Origin: Phormidium tenue FACHB-886
GTDB taxonomy: Bacteria > Cyanobacteriota > Cyanobacteriia > Elainellales > Elainellaceae
DNA length: 64,000 nucleotides
Direction of reading: 5' to 3'
NCBI RefSeq assembly: GCF_014764505.1
Contig: NZ_JACXWX010000001.1
Location: forward strand, 1-64,000
Part shown: piece by piece, positions 57,643-64,000 of the stretch
Numbering within the stretch: the stretch's first letter is position 1
Layout: every line of letters begins with the position of its first letter
Translations under genes and position numbers: made by a program
The notes under the pieces: generated by a model
The model's database searches: none
The model's input: the letters and a program-made list of their open reading frames with translations, nothing else
What the model was told of the DNA's origin: nothing

Positions 57643-58927
57643 GGTGTTGACCCCGCAAGCACGAATCTGATTATTCTAGGCTCTCAGATTTTGTTAAGGC
57701 TAAAGTTTCTTAAATTCAGTGAAACGCTGCCAAGAGCTTAGAAATTAGACTAGGCGATCGACTTCTTGCCGCTGGAATGGAGAAAAGTTAAGAACGCACT
57801 TTTGCATAACCTAGCAAATCTGAAGAAATTCTGAAGCTCTTGTTAAAATCAGTTCAATTTTTTCTAAAGATCTCTGTGAAATTACGTAAATCTTCCTTGA
57901 AAAATTAGAGGGCAATGTGTACAAATGCTTGCACCTCCATAGATTTTGTGCCAGTGTGTATACAGATTTGGGCGGCCTTTAAAGCACTGTGTCTACTGTT
58001 AAAGTCGTCAAATTATCTACCAAAGCTCAGGGTAAAAGATCGGGGTTGACAGCCTAGTTTCCTCATGCTTTCTCCCATTGAGCCAGTGCCAAGCGCCTCC
58101 AGTACTTTGACCGAAAGAGCAGATTTGGCTGTTGCATCTCCCAACTGCTTTGCAGCGTATCTACCCCTTAAGCCTCGCTCGCACATGCAGACTATTCTTT
58201 GGCATCACATGCCTAGCGAGCGACTGCTTGCAGCACATATCTTTTAGGGTTGTTGCCTTTAGGTGCTAAGAGTCTTCATTTGACCGATTCGTAAAGCTCG
58301 GTTATGTGGTGCGGATATTTGTCCTCATGTTGCTCAAATGCTTGATGCTGAAACGCTCACAGCCTAACTATGCCGGATTGATGCTTGCACATCGCTGCTA
58401 TCTGCCATTACAAATTGTCGCGGTTGAGCGATTTTCGACCCATTTGCTCTTCCATTGCTCTTGGAGTCTGGGAGACCACAAAATTCAGCAATTGTTTAGC
58501 GCGTAACCATTCTTCTCCGGATTATTGAGTCTAGCCATGGAATAACCAATATGCAGCGCATCAACGCGCATCTATAGCATCTATATCTGTTGAAAGTGCG
58601 ACTATAGCTAGATTTTTGTTTCAAGAATCAGAAAGTAGTTCACGCGCTATCTTTACCTGCATCTGCCATAGACTCACGCCAAACTTTTGAATCAGCCCTG
58701 TTGATTCCCAGCAATCTTGTGTCAACAAGTGAGCCTGAGTATGGCGATCTGCATCCTCAACGCCGTTTTTTGAAAACCTGCCAAGCAAAGTTCTCAGAAA
58801 ATAATCCTGATTCTTCGGATCGCAGAGCGCTATAGAGAGTTTAGTTAAGGGCGTGAGTCGTCATGCATCTGCCGGGGTTTTTGCTTCGGCGAGCTCCGAG
58901 TTATCCAGTTGTCCTTCGGGAAAGGTA
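57643..58927. other. 1.3-kb stretch without a recognised gene
   Basis: Largest gene-free region in the window. Only short open frames (60-66 codons at 58065 and 58306) exist, with no family match or ribosome site. It may hold regulatory RNA, a long leader or decayed sequence. Confidence 0.5.
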
Positions 58928-59737
58928 ATGCATATGGCAGTCACTCCTCCTATACAATCTGTAATTGGTTCACCTGTAACAGCTTTGTCTTTTGAGTCGC
59001 AAGTTAATCTCATGGTAGATTGGGCAACCCACCGCCTTAGCAAGGTGGTCTGCGTTGCCAATGTTCACATGCTGATGGAAGCCAAAGCCCGTGCTGATTT
59101 TGCAGATGTGCTTGCCCATGCTGATATTGTGACGCCGGATGGAATGCCCCTCGTATGGCTAATGAATTTGACGAGCGCAGGCAAGCGCCGCCAGGATCGG
59201 GTTGCAGGCATGGATATTTTAATGGCGCTCTGCAAGCAGGCAACCACGAAAGGAATTAGCCTCTTCTTTCTTGGCTCTGAGGCAGCCATTTTAGACCGGA
59301 TGCGCGATCGCCTGCAGCGAGACTTCCCGGGGCTAAAAATTGTTGGGATGGAACCACTGCCATTCCGCCCCCTGACCCCTGAAGAGGACGAGGCGATCGT
59401 TCAGAAGATTAATCAAAGCGGTGCGGGGCTAGTTCTAGTTTCGCTGGGCTGCCCAAAGCAGGAATTTTGGACAAGCCAGCATAAAGGCAAGATCCAGGCG
59501 GTGATGATCGGCTTGGGGGGTGTCTTTCCGGTTTATGCGGGCATTTATAAGTGGGCACCTTTGTGGGTTCGCAAAATGGGCTTAGAATGGCTCTACCGCT
59601 TGATCCAGGAACCCAAAAGGCTTTGGCGGCGATATTTTGCAACAATTCCACCCTTCCTTTACCTGGCGCTTAAACAAATACTGTTTAGCCGTGTTGACAC
59701 GCCTGAGTTTACAACGAATGAACTAGGAAGGAATTAG
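58928..59737 (+). CDS. WecB/TagA/CpsF-type glycosyltransferase
   Basis: The 269 residues match GT26, with V-V-C-V-A-N-V-H-M-L-M-E-A at the start, the T-P-D-G-M-P-L-V-W motif with the catalytic Asp, and G-C-P-K-Q-E-F-W. Such enzymes add a sugar (ManNAcA or ManNAc type) to a lipid-linked carrier in surface-polymer synthesis. GGGAAAGG precedes ATG 58928; ATG 58934 is nearby. Confidence 0.88.
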   Translation: MHMAVTPPIQSVIGSPVTALSFESQVNLMVDWATHRLSKVVCVANVHMLMEAKARADFADVLAHADIVTPDGMPLVWLMNLTSAGKRRQDRVAGMDILMALCKQATTKGISLFFLGSEAAILDRMRDRLQRDFPGLKIVGMEPLPFRPLTPEEDEAIVQKINQSGAGLVLVSLGCPKQEFWTSQHKGKIQAVMIGLGGVFPVYAGIYKWAPLWVRKMGLEWLYRLIQEPKRLWRRYFATIPPFLYLALKQILFSRVDTPEFTTNELGRN

Positions 59738-60273
59738 AATTTTGATTAAATCAGCGAACTAGTACGATCCGCTTCTCAAAACCAGAAGATCAGCAGAATA
59801 GAACCTTTGCATAAAAGAGAGCGAATCTCTTTTATGCAAAGGTTCTATTTTAATCGAGGTGCAGCTGCACTATTGCTGACTTCAGTAGAAACTCAATTTT
59901 GTACAGGATTTGGAACGTTAGCGCTTGCAATAGAAGCATTGCAGCTAAGCCTTCAAGTTCTGTTTTACGCCATTTTCAATAGAGCAATTCTTAGTTGCTC
60001 AAAACGTAGAACACTACACGCCTAGTGCTGTTGAAGGCTGAGCAGCTAGCCCTAGCTAGAAAAGCAATCTCCATATTTGCTAAGTTTCAGTGAATCTGCG
60101 GGGATTGTACACTATTCATCCTGACTTAAGCGGATGGGTTTTGTAAAAAGGAATGGCAATGGACTGATTCATGTAGACCCAGAAGGCAATATAGGCTGCA
60201 AAATGAGGATCTACTGTAACCTGCACTCACTTATTTATTCTGGCGTAGTTTAAGAGGAACCATCTCAACACCC
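59738..60273. other. 536-bp spacer with a terminator hairpin
   Basis: Besides the hairpin at 59797-59849, I see no gene; the 72-codon frame at 59807-60025 starts inside the hairpin and is not called. Confidence 0.5.
59797..59849. terminator. 24-bp perfect hairpin after the GT26 gene
   Basis: The 24-base arm at 59797-59820 is complementary to 59826-59849 around GCGAA and is followed by a short T-run. Confidence 0.75.
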
Positions 60274-61182
60274 ATGCAAGAAAATCAGCGACAGGCTACG
60301 CAACGCAGGCGTGCAATACCAAACCAATCTTTGCGAAACCCCAATAAAGTAGTACATCGCCCCGAAAGCTTGATGCGCCGACCCATACGGCTCTGGCGAG
60401 AAATGATTCGGGATTTGTTTGCATCACGAGAATTGGCCTGGCAGCTAATGAAGCGAGATATCAGCGCCAAATATCGCCAGTCTTTTTTGGGCATTATCTG
60501 GGCTTTCATTCCACCCGTGTTGTTGGCAGCTGGCTTCACGCTCGCCAAAAATACCGGCACAGTGAACATTGGCACAACAGATTTGCCCTATCCCGCCTAT
60601 GTCATGTTTAGCATGAGCCTTTGGCAAACCTTTGTAGAGGCAATTACAGGTCCAGTACAGGCCGTGGGAGCTGCTAAAGGGATGCTGTCGCGCATCAACT
60701 TTCCCCGTGAGGCGATCGTATTGGCAAAGCTGGGCGAAGTGATGTTTAACTTTGGCATTAAACTGCTTTTGATTGTGGGCTTGTTTATTTTCTTCAAAAT
60801 GCCTGTGACTTGGAGTGTAGTGCTTGCGCCTGTGGCGCTGCTGCATTTGATCGCCTTTGGAACTTTTGTGGGGGTGTTGCTCGCACCCATTGCCATCCTC
60901 TATCAAGACTTTTCGATGGGGTTAACGCTGTTTACAGGGCTGTGGCTGTTCATCACGCCTGTAGTATATACTGCCCCGACTGAAGGCATCTTTGCCAAGG
61001 TCGTTAAGTTTAACCCGGTAACGCCGTTGCTAGTCACTACGCGAGAGTTAGCAACGACAGGTGTACTTTCGAATCCGACGGGCTTTTGGATTGCTAGCGT
61101 CGTTGGCATTGTTGGATTGTTGCTCGCTTGGCTCCTGTATCGGCTGGCTATGCCCTTTGTCGTTGAGCGGATGAGTTCTTAA
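60274..61182 (+). CDS. ABC-2 polysaccharide export permease (Wzm/TagG-like)
   Basis: This 302-residue protein has a polar N-terminus and six membrane helices of the ABC-2 type, with A-W-Q-L-M-K-R-D-I-S-A-K-Y-R-Q-S-F-L-G before the first helix, a hallmark of polysaccharide/polyol-phosphate export permeases. It pairs with the ATPase gene 2 bp downstream to export an O-antigen-like or teichoic-type polymer. Confidence 0.9.
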   Translation: MQENQRQATQRRRAIPNQSLRNPNKVVHRPESLMRRPIRLWREMIRDLFASRELAWQLMKRDISAKYRQSFLGIIWAFIPPVLLAAGFTLAKNTGTVNIGTTDLPYPAYVMFSMSLWQTFVEAITGPVQAVGAAKGMLSRINFPREAIVLAKLGEVMFNFGIKLLLIVGLFIFFKMPVTWSVVLAPVALLHLIAFGTFVGVLLAPIAILYQDFSMGLTLFTGLWLFITPVVYTAPTEGIFAKVVKFNPVTPLLVTTRELATTGVLSNPTGFWIASVVGIVGLLLAWLLYRLAMPFVVERMSS

Positions 61183-61184
61183 TT

Positions 61185-62489
61185 ATGATGAATACTACAG
61201 AGCGAGACCTGATGCTGCCGCAAGAGCAGTCTGACGTGATTCTTTCGGTAAATAATGTCTCCAAGCGATTCTGTCGAGATTTGAAGCGATCGCTATTCTA
61301 CGGGATTCAAGACATTACCTCAGAAGTGTTGGGAGTGCGGAGTGAAGCAACTTCGCTGCGACCCAAAGAGTTTTGGGCACTCAAGGATGTTAACGTTGAG
61401 CTGCGTCAAGGGCAGGCGCTGGGATTGATTGGCAAAAACGGCAGCGGCAAATCAACCCTGCTGCGGATCATTTCTGGACTGATTAAACCAGATACAGGTT
61501 CGATCGAAGTAACCGGGCTGATTGCTCCGCTGATTGCTTTGGGCGCTGGCTTCAATCCGATCTTGACTGGGCGAGAAAATATCTTCGCCAACATGTCAAT
61601 TCTGGGGTTGACCAACGAGCAAATCCGCGATCGTTTTAATGATGTGGTAGATTTTGCCGAAATTGGGGAGGCGATCGACGCACCGCTACAAACTTACAGC
61701 TCCGGCATGGCAGCCCGCTTAGGATTTTCCTGCGCGATTTATACCGAGCCAGACATCTTGTTAATTGACGAAGTGCTGGCAGTGGGCGATGTCAAGTTTC
61801 GAGGCAAGTGCTACCGTCGCCTTGCCAAGCTGCGCGAAAAAGGTATCTCATTCATTCTGGTGTCTCACAGCCCTAACTCAATTTTGTCCTTGTGTGAAAC
61901 TGCCGTGTATCTATCGAAAGGTCAGATGATTATGGCAGGAGATACGCATGAAGTCATGCGGAAATACGAAAGCGATCTATTTACGCAAGGTACAGCCAAA
62001 ACATCAGGAACAATTTCTATCCCGCAAAAGGCACCCCAAGACAGCCAAGGTGTAGATATTACGGGTATCTATTTTAGAGATAAAGACGGCAACAGAGTAT
62101 CTGCTCCTGAAAGCGGTGAACCTGCCTACTTCTGTATTGAGTGCAACGCACAGCAGCCGATGAATGATATCAATATCAACCTAGCGGTTAAAGAGCGGTA
62201 CGGCGAAGGGGATCACGTTCTGAGTCTGAGTACACGCCACGACGATCGATCGGTTGATCTGGTCAAAGGGAACAATGAAATCCGCATGGAGATGCCGTTT
62301 GTCTGCCTGCGTCCCAGCTCATACATCATGAATCTGCATGTCCGCCAAGGTCCCTTCTATATTCTCGATTCATATGAAGGATTTGAGTTTGATGTTGAAG
62401 GCGGCGGCGGCATGAGCCAGTGTCAGTTCTACCAGCCGCGACATTGGACAGCGGTGCCGCTCCTTGCCAAAGGCGCTAGCAATTCTTAA
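61185..62489 (+). CDS. ABC export ATPase with Wzt C-terminal domain
   Basis: This 434-residue protein has an ABC domain with Walker A G-K-N-G-S-G-K-S-T-L-L, signature Y-S-S-G-M-A-A-R-L and Walker B I-L-L-I-D-E-V-L-A-V-G-D. A C-terminal beta-sandwich (about 290-430) resembles the Wzt carbohydrate-recognition domain, which binds the finished polymer end before export. It starts two bases after the permease stop, so both are one operon. Confidence 0.9.
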   Translation: MMNTTERDLMLPQEQSDVILSVNNVSKRFCRDLKRSLFYGIQDITSEVLGVRSEATSLRPKEFWALKDVNVELRQGQALGLIGKNGSGKSTLLRIISGLIKPDTGSIEVTGLIAPLIALGAGFNPILTGRENIFANMSILGLTNEQIRDRFNDVVDFAEIGEAIDAPLQTYSSGMAARLGFSCAIYTEPDILLIDEVLAVGDVKFRGKCYRRLAKLREKGISFILVSHSPNSILSLCETAVYLSKGQMIMAGDTHEVMRKYESDLFTQGTAKTSGTISIPQKAPQDSQGVDITGIYFRDKDGNRVSAPESGEPAYFCIECNAQQPMNDININLAVKERYGEGDHVLSLSTRHDDRSVDLVKGNNEIRMEMPFVCLRPSSYIMNLHVRQGPFYILDSYEGFEFDVEGGGGMSQCQFYQPRHWTAVPLLAKGASNS

Positions 62490-62540
62490 TTGCTTGAAGC
62501 ACAGATTGTAGTGCTTTGCGCTAAAGCAAAACCAACGTAA

Positions 62541-62575
62541 TTTTTGAGAGCTGTGCAAAGGGCAGCTCTCAAAAA
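62541..62575. terminator. Terminator between the exporter and the last gene
   Basis: TTTTTGAGAGCTG pairs with CAGCTCTCAAAAA around a 9-base loop; it has T- and A-runs and can end both convergent genes. Confidence 0.8.
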
Positions 62576-62605
62576 AGCGTCAAGAAACAATCTATATCAG
62601 CAGGC

Positions 62606-64000
62606 TCAAGCTGACCAGCGATCGCGAAACCACTGCCAAGCCCGCGAAACTTTGATTTCGACCCAAGACATCCCCCGATCGAGCCAGCCCAAAAGCTGTT
62701 CTAGGGGGTGTTTTTCGTAGGTCACAAGGCTGACTTCTGCTTCAATCCAAGCCGGATTAGCCGCTAGTTCACTAGAAGAAGGCTGCGTATCGTTTAAAAC
62801 GGGATTTGTCTGCGACTGCCCCCTAGCGAGTGAAGCTGTTTCAGCGGCAGAGTCAAGCATCTCCGCGGACGGCGGACGAATTAGAAGCGATCGACTCGCT
62901 TGCTTGGCTTGGGCACGTTTGGCAATTTCTGCTTGAGTCAAAGCATTTAGGAGTGCGGGGTCTTGCAGCTCCCAGTTAGTCGCTTCTGGAGCAGGCACCA
63001 GCGCGGATGACGATTGCTGCAGATTTGAGCTGTTTCGCTGGGACAGGCTTTCTATGAAGCTCTGCGGCTGTTTACCAAACAAATTCCAACTTAACCAATT
63101 TTGCTGAGGCTGCTGAGACGGCTGCTGAGGCAGTAGCGGTGGTGGAGTCTGCTGATTAGCAGGCTGGAGGCGGTGCGAGATTTCTGCCACATTGCTCCGC
63201 AGCCAGTTTGTTATACCGCCGAGCCATTCCTCTCTGGTTTTCCAGGAGGGCTGTGCCGATCGCAAAGGCAATGCTGCTGCAGGAAGCCGTAGCCCGTCTG
63301 GAGGTGCGATTGGCAGTAGATAAGACTCTTGAAAAAGATTTGCTGCGATCGCCACAGAACCAGTTTGCATCCAGGTCATGACCTGCCAAATCGCCCGCAG
63401 CGGCGGCAGGGCATTTGGACGTTCTGCAGGTAACGGCAGGAAAGAGTCTACCAGCAGACGAGGCTCTTCTGGCTGAATGCGTCGCTGCTGCCGCCAATAG
63501 TTTGCCACCTCACCCACTACTCGCCGCTGCAGCAGTGCTGCTTGCTCTGCCGACAGCACATCCAAAAGCTGATTCTCGGTTGTGACCAGCACCAGCCTCC
63601 GAGAAGACAGCAACGATGCCAAGCCCTGCACCGGTTGGATCGATGGCTTCACGGGCTGCACCGCTTCCGGCAACGCATTCGCACCCACAACCTGAAGATG
63701 CAACTGCCCCTGCGTTAGCAATTTTGCTTCTGCTGGCAGCTTTGCTTCCGCTGGCAGCAGCGACTGAGCGATCGCGCTTCCCCCAATTACCACCAGCACC
63801 CCCGGAGCTGATGGATCTGCAGGGTCAAGCTGCTTCGCCACCCGATCGGCAGGCAGCGACAAGGTTAATTGCTCGATCAGCTGTAGCGATCGCTGGATCG
63901 GCGTATCTGCCAATACAATCTCCCGCTGCTCCACGGGCTGCACCACCGCCGCTAGTTTGGGAAATACTTGCTGCGCTGTGTGCCGTAGCTGTTTGGTCGC
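62606..64000 (-). CDS. Unknown protein, start beyond window
   Basis: The frame is open to the right edge, so the N-terminus is missing; at least 464 residues are present. The protein is Pro/Gln/Ser-rich with no membrane helix that I can name. A first alpha/beta part (residues SLQLIEQLTLSLPADRVAKQ, then VLVVIGGSAIAQSLL) is followed by a low-complexity linker with many Gln-Pro pairs and a C-terminal aromatic part (WQWFRDRW). I recognise no family. Confidence 0.7.
   Translation of the reverse strand, partial: ATKQLRHTAQQVFPKLAAVVQPVEQREIVLADTPIQRSLQLIEQLTLSLPADRVAKQLDPADPSAPGVLVVIGGSAIAQSLLPAEAKLPAEAKLLTQGQLHLQVVGANALPEAVQPVKPSIQPVQGLASLLSSRRLVLVTTENQLLDVLSAEQAALLQRRVVGEVANYWRQQRRIQPEEPRLLVDSFLPLPAERPNALPPLRAIWQVMTWMQTGSVAIAANLFQESYLLPIAPPDGLRLPAAALPLRSAQPSWKTREEWLGGITNWLRSNVAEISHRLQPANQQTPPPLLPQQPSQQPQQNWLSWNLFGKQPQSFIESLSQRNSSNLQQSSSALVPAPEATNWELQDPALLNALTQAEIAKRAQAKQASRSLLIRPPSAEMLDSAAETASLARGQSQTNPVLNDTQPSSSELAANPAWIEAEVSLVTYEKHPLEQLLGWLDRGMSWVEIKVSRAWQWFRDRWSA

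Noticed and set aside
58065-58506. Two short open frames in the gene-free region
   Set aside because: Neither has a ribosome site or recognisable domain.
59807-60025. 72-codon open frame after the GT26 gene
   Set aside because: It starts within the terminator hairpin, so coding is unlikely.

Overview
The window is cyanobacterial chromosome. It carries abundant HIP1-type GCGATCGC octamers, chlP (geranylgeranyl reductase), ndhC-ndhK-ndhJ, crtO-type ketolase, a fused CbiG/CobJ, CAAD and GvpL/F families, and the conserved bamA/omp85-lpxC-fabZ-lpxA-lpxB block. A hetZ-patU pair points to a filamentous lineage, because these genes are best known from pattern formation in heterocystous filaments. 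Whether this organism makes heterocysts cannot be told from the window.

Positions 1 to about 6025 are the right-hand part of an integrated element. Rightward genes encode two ribbon-helix-helix proteins (the first cut by the window edge), a 119-residue unknown protein, a 1091-residue primase-polymerase/SF3 helicase replication protein and a 58-residue cysteine-rich protein. A leftward gene encodes a large serine recombinase of the XisF (fdxN-element) type. Between the recombinase start and the junction lies an array of GGTAAGGCA motifs containing a 20-bp imperfect palindrome. Immediately after it begins the 3' part of comM (YifB), which lacks about its first 105 codons. The element has therefore split comM, and the 5' half should lie beyond the left edge. 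This is the most interesting structure in the window.

7.2-19.3 kb: small unknown genes, hetZ-patU (overlapping, probably co-translated), a TgpA-like membrane transglutaminase-fold protein that lacks the catalytic Cys and His, a GlsB-like membrane protein, the CbiG-CobJ fusion, a LivH-type permease and a NurA-domain nuclease. 19.5-33.4 kb: chlP, a stress-type SDR, a hemerythrin-domain protein, LapA, lipB, hpf/lrtA followed by an orphan GvpL/F protein, an RTX-repeat protein, PsiE-trmD, an exported Mn superoxide dismutase, ndhCKJ, rhodanese and a DUF2993 protein. 33.5-49.4 kb: GH31 alpha-glucosidase, HdeD, a saccharopine-dehydrogenase-like protein, crtO, DoxX, glutathione reductase, a glycosyltransferase, a class-A-beta-lactamase-like serine hydrolase, an NlpC/P60 hydrolase and a Wzz/Wzc-like chain-length protein.

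49.7-57.6 kb: a CAAD protein, then the leftward envelope block (bamA, lpxC, fabZ, lpxA, lpxB), with purC upstream. 57.6-64 kb: a 1.3-kb gene-free stretch, then a polysaccharide module made of a WecB/TagA-type glycosyltransferase and a Wzm/Wzt ABC exporter, and finally a leftward unknown protein cut by the right edge.

Many gene ends carry long, near-perfect hairpins with stems up to 24 bp. No rRNA, tRNA or CRISPR array was recognised. Functional names rest on recognised motifs and family resemblance; no database search was run.
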